From SKLM01 sp041687115 (GTDB taxonomy: Bacteria > Chloroflexota > Anaerolineae > B4-G1): a stretch of 14,984 bases of DNA. A program made the translations under genes and the position numbers. The stretch's first letter is position 1. Each line of letters opens with the position of its first letter. The DNA lies in the NCBI GenBank assembly GCA_041687115.1, contig JAWLCP010000063.1:1-14984 (forward strand), written 5' to 3'. This document shows, piece after piece, positions 8,253 to 14,984 of this stretch. Under the pieces are notes generated by a model. It did not search any database. It had not been told where the DNA came from and was given only the letters and a program-made list of their open reading frames with translations.

Positions 8253-9110
8253 CTACGTCCGCGATGACTTCAACAGCTCCCGGATGCTCGGGAGCGCGTC
8301 GACAGCGGCCCTTTGACCCGCCGAGATCGTCTCGCCCGCCCTGGAGAAGCCGATCAGCACACTTACCCCCGGTGGGATATCAGGACGGATGACAACCTCA
8401 GGGGCGGCCTCCACCAAGCGGCGCCGATTGATCTCCTGCATCATCACGTCCAGTGAACGGAGCATCACCTCGAACGTACTCACCACTCCGTCAGGGACGT
8501 AGCGTCGCTCGTGCAACCGCTGGACCATCGCCGAGAAGGTGCCGCATCCTCCCACTACATCCACGGCAATCACGACATCGGCTCCCATCTCCCGCACCAC
8601 GTCGGCGGGAAGGTTATCCAGCAGGCCCCCATCCACCAGCAGTTGTTCCTCCCGCTGCACGGGCTTGAACAGCCCGGGCAGAGCGATCGTCGCCCGCACT
8701 GCCTCGGTGACCCGGCCGTGTCCAAGCGTCACCGGGTTCCTGCTCTCGAGGTCAACAGCAAGCACTCGCAGGGGGCATCGAAGATCGTCGAACGTACACT
8801 CTCCAAGCTGGTCGGTCAGGTACTGGGTAATCTTCTGACCCTCGAAAAGCCCACGTCGGGGAAACGTTGGATCAGCCAAGGACAGCAACCGACGCGGATT
8901 GGCCATCCGTAGCGCCTCCTGCTCCATGTACTCCGGGGCCAACCCGGACGCGTACGCTGCTGCGACCAGGCCGCCCATACTCGTACCCGCCAGCATGTCG
9001 ATGGGTACGCCGTGCTGCTCCAACACTTTCAGCACCCCGATGTGGGCCAGCCCCCGGGCTCCACCTCCACTGAGTGCCAGGCCGACCTTGGGAGCAGGAT
9101 GGCTATTCAC
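8253..9110 (-). CDS. Patatin-like phospholipase (RssA/NTE-type serine acyl hydrolase)
   Basis: A 285-residue patatin-family protein, in effect only the catalytic domain. The oxyanion-hole loop GGGARG is at residues 15-20, the nucleophile elbow GTSMG carries S44, and the DGG motif carries the dyad aspartate D160. Such enzymes hydrolyse ester bonds of phospholipids or other acyl lipids with a Ser-Asp dyad. There is no signal peptide or clear membrane helix, so it is probably cytoplasmic or peripheral at a lipid surface. The start is a GTG at 9110 with GAGGA about ten bases upstream; an ATG at 9120 is out of frame. The gene follows the phasin-like gene after 34 bases, so co-transcription from the promoter at 9559-9586 is likely. 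The specific substrate cannot be told from the sequence. Confidence 0.95.
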   Translation of the reverse strand: MNSHPAPKVGLALSGGGARGLAHIGVLKVLEQHGVPIDMLAGTSMGGLVAAAYASGLAPEYMEQEALRMANPRRLLSLADPTFPRRGLFEGQKITQYLTDQLGECTFDDLRCPLRVLAVDLESRNPVTLGHGRVTEAVRATIALPGLFKPVQREEQLLVDGGLLDNLPADVVREMGADVVIAVDVVGGCGTFSAMVQRLHERRYVPDGVVSTFEVMLRSLDVMMQEINRRRLVEAAPEVVIRPDIPPGVSVLIGFSRAGETISAGQRAAVDALPSIRELLKSSRT

Positions 9111-9144
9111 GACAACGCATTCCTCAACTCAGCTCACGACCGAC

Positions 9145-9465
9145 CTAGCCCTCTTCTTCCTCTGACGAGACGTCTTCCGACAGCTGCTCGACCTGGTGAA
9201 TCAGAGCGTCGACCTTTCGGCTCAGCTCGTCGAACTCCTTGCGCGTGACCGGTCTCACTCGATCCACTTCGTGGTGGATCATATGGCGGAGCTCCTCGCG
9301 TTCCTTCTCCCCCTTGGTCACCAACGCGTCGACGAGTCGTTGAGCCTCCTCGGGTTCGACCTCCTCTTGTCTCACCAGCTCATTGACGGCCTCATTCACC
9401 TTCTCGCGCGTCAGGCTCCAGGCACCCAGCCCCATCAGTAACGTCTTCTCAACTATGTTCGCCAT
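9145..9465 (-). CDS. Phasin-family coiled-coil protein (PhaF/COG3937-like)
   Basis: A small, charged, almost wholly helical protein of 106 residues. It begins with a short hydrophobic stretch (KTLLMGLGAWSLT) and continues as amphipathic helix with many Glu, Arg and Lys, ending in an acidic tail. The pattern of a short LLMGLG-type patch, REKVNEAVNEL, and a second EEAQRLVDAL helix matches the phasin-like family, whose characterised members coat polyhydroxyalkanoate granules. No PHA synthase lies in this window, so the granule role is unproven; a general lipid-surface or membrane-associated coiled-coil role is the alternative. The ATG at 9465 was chosen over 9483 because GGAGG sits seven bases before it. 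It is first in a likely operon with the patatin gene. Confidence 0.85.
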   Translation of the reverse strand: MANIVEKTLLMGLGAWSLTREKVNEAVNELVRQEEVEPEEAQRLVDALVTKGEKEREELRHMIHHEVDRVRPVTRKEFDELSRKVDALIHQVEQLSEDVSSEEEEG

Positions 9466-9472
9466 CCTCCAA

Positions 9473-9477
9473 CCTCC
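9473..9477 (-). promoter_or_regulatory. Strong ribosome binding site of the phasin-like gene
   Basis: Minus-strand GGAGG lies seven bases before the ATG at 9465, and a second GGAGG (9466-9470) abuts the ATG. The site falls inside the longer alternative frame that starts at 9483, which has no such site of its own; this decides the start. Confidence 0.7.
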
Positions 9478-9558
9478 GTTCATACTTGAAATGCTCGCTA
9501 CGGGTACGTCGCCAACGGGTTCAATGCGCCTTCAACGGGGTATCTTGTCTTCACATCA

Positions 9559-9586
9559 ATTATACCGGCACTCATCCGGCGGTCAA
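9559..9586 (-). promoter_or_regulatory. Strong sigma70-type promoter for the phasin-patatin operon
   Basis: On the minus strand TTGACC (9581-9586) is separated by 16 bases from a perfect TATAAT (9559-9564). Transcription would start near 9552, leaving a leader of roughly 87 bases before the ATG at 9465. It stands back to back with the promoter of the SAM hydrolase gene, with ten bases between the two -35 boxes. Confidence 0.6.
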
Positions 9587-9596
9587 GCCCCGAATC

Positions 9597-9625
9597 TTGA
9601 CGGGAAGGCGCCTCGTGTGTAGAAT
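9597..9625 (+). promoter_or_regulatory. Strong sigma70-type promoter for the SAM hydrolase gene; transcript apparently leaderless
   Basis: TTGACG (9597-9602), a 17-base spacer, then TAGAAT (9620-9625, five of six matches to TATAAT). The expected start point, about seven bases past the -10 box, falls on or next to the A of the ATG at 9633. No ribosome binding site lies at a normal distance before that ATG, which fits a leaderless message. Confidence 0.6.
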
Positions 9626-9632
9626 GCGACTC

Positions 9633-10475
9633 ATGAGCAGTCCGCCGATTATCGCACTTACGACCGATTTCGGCATCGCGGATGGTTACGTGGGGACGAT
9701 GAAGGGCATGATGCTGGGCATCGCGCCCGATGCGCGCCTGGTGGACGTGACACACCAGATCGAACCGCAGGACGTGCGCCAGACAGCGTACGTGCTCCAT
9801 ACCGTCTACCTGTTCTTCCCCGTGCGCACCGTACACTTAGTGGTAGTCGATCCAGGTGTCGGCAGTGCCCGTCGCGCTATTGCCCTGCGTACGACTCACG
9901 GTTCCTTCGTCGGACCCGACAACGGCGTCTTCAGTTACGTGATGGCCGAGCAAGAGATAAAGGTGGCGGTCGAGTTGGTCAATCCGCGTTATCACCTCAC
10001 CCACGTGAGCCAGACCTTCCATGGACGCGACATCTTCGCACCGGTCGCCGCCCACCTGGCGGCCGGCGTTCCCATCGCCGAGCTTGGCCCGCCGATATCG
10101 GATCTGGTCACCCTGCCCCTCCCGCGCCTGCGGATCACCCCCGGCATGATCCGCGGCGAGGTACTCCACATCGACCACTTCGGCAATGTGGTCACGAGCA
10201 TCGGGCGTCTCGTCTGGAGGAGAGAGGAATTGTGGTTGGAACCAGCCTTCGCAGGAAGAGAGGGGGAGAAGGTGCGCTTTCAGGCCCATCAATCGTCCGT
10301 CACAGCAGGAGCACGACGCATACAAGGCATACAGCGCACCTACGCGGACGGCGAGGCCGGTGACACATTAGCTCTCGTGGGGAGCGAGGGACATCTGGAG
10401 ATTGCGGTGCGCGGCGGGAGTGGCGCCGAAGAGCTGGATGTACACACCGGCGATCCCGTGGAATTGCGATGGTAG
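9633..10475 (+). CDS. SAM hydroxide adenosyltransferase (DUF62 family; adenosine-forming SAM hydrolase)
   Basis: A 280-residue DUF62-family enzyme. Characterised members use water (hydroxide) to split S-adenosylmethionine into adenosine and methionine and are relatives of the fluorinase and chlorinase enzymes. Visible signatures: N-terminal ALTTDFG (D12), VDPGVGS with D73 followed by R80, the GPDNG loop (95-98) and FHGRDIF (H130). D73, R80 and H130 match the Asp-Arg-His triad typical of the hydroxide-using members rather than the halogenases. The C-terminal beta domain is present (GEVLHIDHFGN, then a long strand-rich tail). The frame is open upstream to an ATG at 9486, but that stretch covers the promoter and does not look like family sequence. 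The ATG at 9633 starts the conserved core. The gene is probably transcribed alone and ends 14 bases from the convergent kinase gene. The biological role of this family in bacteria is still unclear. Confidence 0.95.
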   Translation: MSSPPIIALTTDFGIADGYVGTMKGMMLGIAPDARLVDVTHQIEPQDVRQTAYVLHTVYLFFPVRTVHLVVVDPGVGSARRAIALRTTHGSFVGPDNGVFSYVMAEQEIKVAVELVNPRYHLTHVSQTFHGRDIFAPVAAHLAAGVPIAELGPPISDLVTLPLPRLRITPGMIRGEVLHIDHFGNVVTSIGRLVWRREELWLEPAFAGREGEKVRFQAHQSSVTAGARRIQGIQRTYADGEAGDTLALVGSEGHLEIAVRGGSGAEELDVHTGDPVELRW

Positions 10476-10489
10476 TGGGCAGCAGCAGT
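10476..10489. other. Convergent gap between the SAM hydrolase and membrane kinase genes
   Basis: Only 14 bases separate the TAG of the plus-strand gene from the TGA of the minus-strand kinase. No hairpin plus T-run is visible, so both transcripts may run into the opposite gene or end by another mechanism. Confidence 0.6.
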
Positions 10490-12862
10490 TCAGGTCGGCG
10501 GGCGAAGGGACACGCTGGGCAACGTCATCACGAAGGTGCTCCCCGGTCCCAGCCTGGCCTTCTCATCTGTGTTTGAGGGACTCTCTACCCAGATCTCGCC
10601 TCCGTGCGACTCCACAGCCAGCTTGCAGAAAGCGAGCCCCAAGCCGCTGCCGGACCGACGACCCTTCACAGACTCAGAGGACGCCCTGTAGAACTTCTCG
10701 AACACCTTGTTCTGCGCCTCCGCAGGGATGCCGGGGCCCTCGTCTTGCACCCCGATGAGCAGCCGATCTGGAGCGGTCACTCCGCCAGCTCGAGCCCACA
10801 GCTGGACGCGCCCACCGTTGGGCGTGAACTTGATGGCGTTGTCCAACAGGTTGCTGAGCACGCGTGCAATGAGGCTGGGATCCACATACAAAGCCGGCAG
10901 GTCTGGGGCAATCGACGTTTCCAGGCTTATCTCAGCCGAGGTCACCAGCGCGGAGAACTGCGCGATCGACTCGCGCAGGAGTGCGCCTACGTCGACAGCC
11001 TCGGGCATCAACTCCAGCTTGTCACTCTCAAGCTCGCCTATGTCGAGCAGGTCGTCGACCAGGGTCAGCATGCGCTGACCGCTTCGCCGGGCCATCCCCA
11101 CCACCAAACGGAAGAGCTCTTCATCGCGTTCGGCGAAGGCTTCTTCCATGAGGGCGACGCTGTTGTCCAGGACCGTCAGAGGGGAACGCAGATCGTGGAC
11201 CAGCATGTGCGTCATATCATCCTTCAGGCGACTGAGCTCGATCTCCTCGGTGGCGTCCCGGAGGACGAGGAGCCAGCCGACGATCGAGTGTGCCTCTCCA
11301 CGCACCGGCGTCAAAGTGCGCTCGACGTGCCGTCCCACCGCGGGGAGGATGGCAACTTGGCGCTTGAGAGCCTCGTCTCTCTCCACGAGGGCCCGGCAGT
11401 CGGCTCTCAGATCCTCCGCCGGGTAAGCCAGGAGCGCGAGAAGAGACTCATCTCCATCGGATCGAGCTGCGTGAAGGAGACGCCCCGACAACTCCAACTG
11501 AGGAACACCCAGAAAGCGGGCCAGCGCCCGGTTGGCGGTCACGATGCGCCAGTCGCGATCCAGCAGCAGGATCCCCTCCTGTGTGGTCCTGAGGATGGAA
11601 TCAAGCTCCTGAACTCGCCGGGCCAGGGCCTCGTCGGTGCGGGCATACAGACGGGCGTTCTGGATCGCCACGGCTGCCTGGGTGGCGATGGTAGCTAGAA
11701 CCGCCTGATGAGACACATCATAGGCCCCTGCCGCCTCGTACGATTGGACGGTGATCACGCCCAGCGCGTTTTCCGCCCCCGGGATCGGCACGCCAAGCCA
11801 ACACTCAGCCGTTCGGCCGATCGGCGCAACCCCCAGCCCCTCCAGGGTGTCCTCGACGCCCCCGCGTATCAACAGAGGCTCGCCGGTTCTCAAGACGTAC
11901 TCGGTCAGGCCGGAGCCAGCTCGACGCGATCGCCATCGTACGCGCTCCCCGTCCTCCACCGCAAGCGGGAAGGACACCTCGTCGACATCGGGCGCATAAA
12001 GCGCGACGTAGAAATTGCGGGCAGACATAAGCCGTGCAACCTGGTCGTAGATGGCCGACACAACCGCCTCAACATCAAGACTGGCGCTCAGCGCTCGGCC
12101 GACCGCCTGAAGACTGCTCAACTCCTGCACCCGTCGCTCGACCCGCCGGCTGGTTCGTGCCAGGTTGCGCGTGATAAGCGACGCCGCGATCACACCGAGA
12201 CCAAAAAGAGCGAACTGCACGATGCCCAGACGAGTGTAAATCGAAGCCATTAGAGGCGCCATAGCCAACGGCCAACCCTCGTACAGAATCAAGGCAGGCA
12301 GGGACTCCAGATAGCGCTGGAGCACGTCGGGATCGCGCACGGTCATGATAGGCAGCAAGGTCAGATGGTTGATGACCAGGTAGGTGAAAGCAAAGGTCAC
12401 AAGCAGCAGGACATCCGAAGATTCGACGACGGTCAGAGGGATGGCACCCCCCAGTGACTGAAAGATCGCTCCACCCACCAAGACACTGGCGGTGTGAGCT
12501 ACCGCGTTTGCAGCCCCTATGGTGACCAGTTCTGAGGGATCCGTCACGCGGGGCAATCGCAGCCGGTCGGCCCAGCGGTAGCGCACGAGCGCATGAATCA
12601 CCGAGCCCCCAAACGCCGCCCACCCTGTCGGCACAGGCCCCGTCACCAGATAGGCCGCCACGGTGATCATCGGCAACAGCGAGACGGCACCCCCGGCGAG
12701 ATACACGCCGAAGACATCTGTGAAGACGATGAGCGTGCCGAACAGGGCGACGGGGAGCAGTTGACTCGCAGTGGGCGGCGAGACGATCGTAAGCCAGACC
12801 AAGATGATCAGCGCGACTATGCCTGCTAGCCAATAGGCGCGGTAGACGTGGCGCTGTATCAT
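10490..12862 (-). CDS. Membrane-bound sensor histidine kinase (about 7 TM-GAF-PAS-HisKA-HATPase)
   Basis: A complete 790-residue kinase. The N-terminal 230 residues hold about seven hydrophobic segments (near 11-28, 35-55, 57-77, 112-135, 147-172, 190-207, 211-228) and resemble no sensor class I can name with confidence. Next come a GAF domain (about 245-400, ending in NARLY at N402), a PAS domain (about 418-535), HisKA with H556 in VHDLRSP, and HATPase with N675 in LLDNAIKF, D707 in DEGPGIP, and GSGLGL. All catalytic elements are intact, so it should be an active autokinase; it has no receiver and no partner regulator is adjacent. The GAF domain closely resembles GAF3 of the giant kinase at the left (shared ALY, GLT, PLLIR, WLGVP and VQ-Y positions). 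ATG at 12862 gives a sensible short cytoplasmic start before the first helix, although the ribosome binding site is weak (GAGG about 14 bases upstream). It follows the molybdenum hydroxylase gene after 110 bases. Confidence 0.96.
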   Translation of the reverse strand: MIQRHVYRAYWLAGIVALIILVWLTIVSPPTASQLLPVALFGTLIVFTDVFGVYLAGGAVSLLPMITVAAYLVTGPVPTGWAAFGGSVIHALVRYRWADRLRLPRVTDPSELVTIGAANAVAHTASVLVGGAIFQSLGGAIPLTVVESSDVLLLVTFAFTYLVINHLTLLPIMTVRDPDVLQRYLESLPALILYEGWPLAMAPLMASIYTRLGIVQFALFGLGVIAASLITRNLARTSRRVERRVQELSSLQAVGRALSASLDVEAVVSAIYDQVARLMSARNFYVALYAPDVDEVSFPLAVEDGERVRWRSRRAGSGLTEYVLRTGEPLLIRGGVEDTLEGLGVAPIGRTAECWLGVPIPGAENALGVITVQSYEAAGAYDVSHQAVLATIATQAAVAIQNARLYARTDEALARRVQELDSILRTTQEGILLLDRDWRIVTANRALARFLGVPQLELSGRLLHAARSDGDESLLALLAYPAEDLRADCRALVERDEALKRQVAILPAVGRHVERTLTPVRGEAHSIVGWLLVLRDATEEIELSRLKDDMTHMLVHDLRSPLTVLDNSVALMEEAFAERDEELFRLVVGMARRSGQRMLTLVDDLLDIGELESDKLELMPEAVDVGALLRESIAQFSALVTSAEISLETSIAPDLPALYVDPSLIARVLSNLLDNAIKFTPNGGRVQLWARAGGVTAPDRLLIGVQDEGPGIPAEAQNKVFEKFYRASSESVKGRRSGSGLGLAFCKLAVESHGGEIWVESPSNTDEKARLGPGSTFVMTLPSVSLRPPT

Positions 12863-12921
12863 CTCTGAACCATCCTCATCGTCTGACGGCGTTTAGGATC
12901 TTCATCCCGGCGAAGGTGTGG

Positions 12922-12935
12922 TGCTCAGTTGAGCA
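12922..12935. promoter_or_regulatory. Perfect palindrome upstream of the membrane kinase (candidate operator)
   Basis: TGCTCA-GT-TGAGCA is a perfect inverted repeat with six-base arms and a two-base spacer, in the middle of the 110-base gap 12863-12972. Its size and place fit a dimeric regulator site, or the upper stem of a hairpin between the two genes. I found no convincing -10/-35 pair in this gap. Confidence 0.35.
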
Positions 12936-12972
12936 ATTCCTCTTGACCGCTGTAAGGCGCTCGAGTGATCCG

Positions 12973-14984
12973 CTATTCCCGGTCGCATTCACCGGCCGAT
13001 CCACCGCTGCGCAGTGAACGCAGCACGCGCTCCGGGGTCAGAGGGAACTCATCGATCCAAACCCCGCTTGCGTCATGAACAGCGGCAATCAATGCCGGGG
13101 CCAGCGGGATAAACGGCATCTCCCCCATGCCGCGGGCCCCCCAGGGCCCACGGGGGTCTCCCTCCTCCACGATGATCATCTCCACACTCTCTGGGATGTC
13201 GGCAATGGTGGGGATCAGATACGTACTGAGATGAGGCGTCAGGACGCGGCCTTCCTCGACGACAAAGTTCTCGCAGGTAGCCCATCCGACTGCCTGGACC
13301 ACCCCGCCCTCAACCTGGCCTTCGACCTGCTGCGGGTTGATCGCCTTGCCCACATCATCGACGCACACGACGCGTCGGACCTCAAGCTCGCCGGTCTCAA
13401 CATCCACGGCGACCTCCACTGCCTGGGCCACGTAGCCGTAGGCGAAATTCGGCACGCCTTCACCGGTCTCTGGATCAAAAGGCGTCGTCTTGGGAGCCCG
13501 GTACGTGTGCTCCGCGACAGCCGGTCGCTCACCCTGTCGCCAGCGGTCCAGCGCCTCGGCCGCTGTCTCTCGAACGGCGTTACCCGCCATGAAGGTCATG
13601 CGAGACGCCGAGGTCGAGCCTGAACTGCCCGGGCTCGTTGCGGTATCAGAGGGCTCCAAGCGCACCTTGTCAAAGGGCACGCCCAGCGCCTCGGCCGCCA
13701 TCTGACGAATGACCGTGTGCGCACCCTGTCCGACGTCAGCGCTGCCGATGTAGACGATGGCCCGCTCGACCTCCTCTTCACCGCGTAGCTGGATCTTCGC
13801 CCAGCAATCCTCTTGATAGCCAAAGGAGAATCCGACGTTCTTGAAACCAACGGCGAGACCTATGCCGCTACGCACTGCCTCCCGAGGCTTCCCCGATGTC
13901 GACGCCGCTTTCGCGGAGGGCCTCTGCCAGCCCTCGGCCGTTCGTTGCCATCCAGCCGCCTCAGCGCACCGCTGAGTGACCTCTCTCAGGCTGACACCAT
14001 CGGGCAGCGGCGTGCGCGTCGTGGTTGGCGTGTCGTCGCACAACAGATTCTTCATCCGCAACTCAACCGGATCCATCTCCAGCGCCTCGGCCAGCTTGTT
14101 CATCTGCATCTCTGCGGCGAGGATACCCTGGGGCGCGCCGAAGCCACGCATCGCCCCGCTGGGCGGGTTGTTCGTGTAGACCCCGTCCACGTCGACCTTC
14201 GCATTGGGAAACTCATAGGGCCCGGTGCAGGTGAGGGTAGTGTTGCCCAGAACCTTGTTGGTCGTGTAGCAGTAGGCACCTCCGTCGCCCACCACCTGGA
14301 CCTCTGCGGCGACCAGCTTCCCCTCCTGAGTGGCACCCCACTTGCAGCGGAACCACATGGGGTGACGCTTACAGTGCCCGCGGATCGACTCCTCGCGACT
14401 CCACGTGATCTTCACCGGACGTCGGAGACGATAGGCTGCCAGCGCCAGCACGATCTGTACCGACATGTCCTCCCGCCCCCCGAAGGCACCGCCGATGGCC
14501 GGGTAGATCACGCGTACCTCTTCCGGCGGGACATCGAGCGCCTGCGCGATCTGTTGCTGATCCTCCCAGGTCCACTGACCGGCCACCACCACCGTGACAC
14601 GACCCTCTCCATCGATGTAGGCCAGTCCAGCTTCGGGCTGGAGATAGGCATGCTCCTGGCCCGGTGTCCGATACTCACCCTCTACAACGACATCGGCCGC
14701 CGCCCATCCTGCCTCCATATCGCCCTTGCGAATCTGGTGGTGGGAGATGAGGTTGCCCTCGGCGCTCAGCTCGGGGTGAAGCTCGCTCGGCTGTCGATGG
14801 GGATGCAGCTGCGGCGCGTCGGGCGCGAGGGCCTCAAAGGGATCTGTGACCAGAGGCAGATCCTCATACTCGACCTGAATCAGGTCGCGGCCGCGAGCGG
14901 CAGCGCGTGTGGTCTCGGCCACGATCAGAGCCACCTGGTCGCCCACAAAGCGCACCACATCAGCGCCCGGCGGCCCAGCATCGC
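12973..14984 (-). CDS. Xanthine dehydrogenase-family molybdopterin-binding large subunit (N-terminus cut by window edge)
   Basis: About 669 residues of a molybdenum hydroxylase large subunit (xanthine dehydrogenase/aldehyde oxidase/CoxL superfamily). The frame stays open to the right edge, so roughly 100 N-terminal residues are missing; the GTG at 14958 is internal. Visible parts: the end of the a/b hammerhead domain (VRFVGDQVALIVAET), then both cofactor-binding domains with GGAFGGRE (near 14468-14497), SGAMRGFGAPQ (near 14128-14163), a DVGQGAHT glutamine loop and GARGMGE with the likely catalytic glutamate at 13120-13122. The MRGFG loop is the xanthine dehydrogenase-type sequence; the AYRCSFR-type cysteine loop of true CO dehydrogenase is absent. 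It hydroxylates a heteroaromatic or aldehyde substrate with a partner FAD and 2Fe-2S subunit, which should be encoded further right. The exact substrate cannot be told. The C-terminus is intact, ending 110 bases before the membrane kinase. Confidence 0.95.
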   Translation of the reverse strand, partial: DAGPPGADVVRFVGDQVALIVAETTRAAARGRDLIQVEYEDLPLVTDPFEALAPDAPQLHPHRQPSELHPELSAEGNLISHHQIRKGDMEAGWAAADVVVEGEYRTPGQEHAYLQPEAGLAYIDGEGRVTVVVAGQWTWEDQQQIAQALDVPPEEVRVIYPAIGGAFGGREDMSVQIVLALAAYRLRRPVKITWSREESIRGHCKRHPMWFRCKWGATQEGKLVAAEVQVVGDGGAYCYTTNKVLGNTTLTCTGPYEFPNAKVDVDGVYTNNPPSGAMRGFGAPQGILAAEMQMNKLAEALEMDPVELRMKNLLCDDTPTTTRTPLPDGVSLREVTQRCAEAAGWQRTAEGWQRPSAKAASTSGKPREAVRSGIGLAVGFKNVGFSFGYQEDCWAKIQLRGEEEVERAIVYIGSADVGQGAHTVIRQMAAEALGVPFDKVRLEPSDTATSPGSSGSTSASRMTFMAGNAVRETAAEALDRWRQGERPAVAEHTYRAPKTTPFDPETGEGVPNFAYGYVAQAVEVAVDVETGELEVRRVVCVDDVGKAINPQQVEGQVEGGVVQAVGWATCENFVVEEGRVLTPHLSTYLIPTIADIPESVEMIIVEEGDPRGPWGARGMGEMPFIPLAPALIAAVHDASGVWIDEFPLTPERVLRSLRSGGSAGECDRE

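Noticed and set aside
9466..9483. Earlier ATG at 9483 for the phasin-like gene
   Set aside because: No ribosome binding site precedes it, and the strong GGAGG of the downstream ATG lies inside this stretch.
9486..9632. N-terminal extension of the SAM hydrolase from an ATG at 9486
   Set aside because: The extension covers both divergent promoters, and the conserved protein core begins only after the ATG at 9633.
10604..11698. Plus-strand open frame of 364 codons opposite the membrane kinase
   Set aside because: It is antisense to intact HisKA, PAS and HATPase coding sequence, with no family-like protein sequence and no ribosome binding site that I could see.
12973..14984. Form I carbon monoxide dehydrogenase large subunit
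   Set aside because: The diagnostic cysteine-containing active-site loop is absent; the loop reads GAMRGFG.

Overview
The window is gene-dense, fairly GC-rich bacterial chromosome with seven protein genes and no RNA genes, insertion sequences or CRISPR arrays that I can see. Long PAS/GAF sensor kinases, a phasin-like coiled-coil protein, an AarF/UbiB kinase, a DUF62 SAM hydrolase and a molybdenum hydroxylase together suggest a Chloroflexota-type organism. That is an inference from gene content and protein style; no taxonomic marker gene is present.

Layout. Positions 1-6143 (minus) hold one giant open frame, not interrupted by any stop. It encodes a cytoplasmic sensor kinase with a receiver domain, a PAS domain, nine tandem GAF domains, a second PAS domain, and a HisKA/HATPase core cut by the left window edge. 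Upstream of it, 6144-6372 carries a plausible promoter and palindromes. Positions 6373-9465 (minus) hold an AarF/UbiB-type kinase, a patatin-like phospholipase and a small phasin-like protein. The phasin and patatin genes are 34 bases apart and probably form an operon; a terminator-like hairpin separates patatin from the UbiB gene. Positions 9466-9632 are a divergent promoter region with two strong sigma70-type promoters back to back. The rightward one seems to start transcription at the ATG of a SAM hydroxide adenosyltransferase gene (9633-10475, plus). That gene converges, with a 14-base gap, on a second, membrane-bound sensor kinase (10490-12862, minus; about seven membrane segments, GAF, PAS, HisKA, HATPase). 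Positions 12973-14984 (minus) hold the molybdopterin-binding large subunit of a xanthine dehydrogenase-family enzyme, cut at its N-terminus by the right window edge.

How the genes fit together. There are two sensor kinases but no DNA-binding response regulator. The soluble giant kinase has an N-terminal receiver, so it may receive phosphate from another kinase. The membrane kinase shares a distinctive GAF subtype with GAF3 of the giant kinase, so the two are related by module exchange and may sit in one network. The phasin/patatin pair suggests a lipid- or inclusion-surface role. The molybdenum hydroxylase is presumably the end of an operon that continues to the right. The most notable objects are the nine-GAF receiver kinase, its altered receiver acidic pocket, and the apparently leaderless SAM hydrolase transcript.
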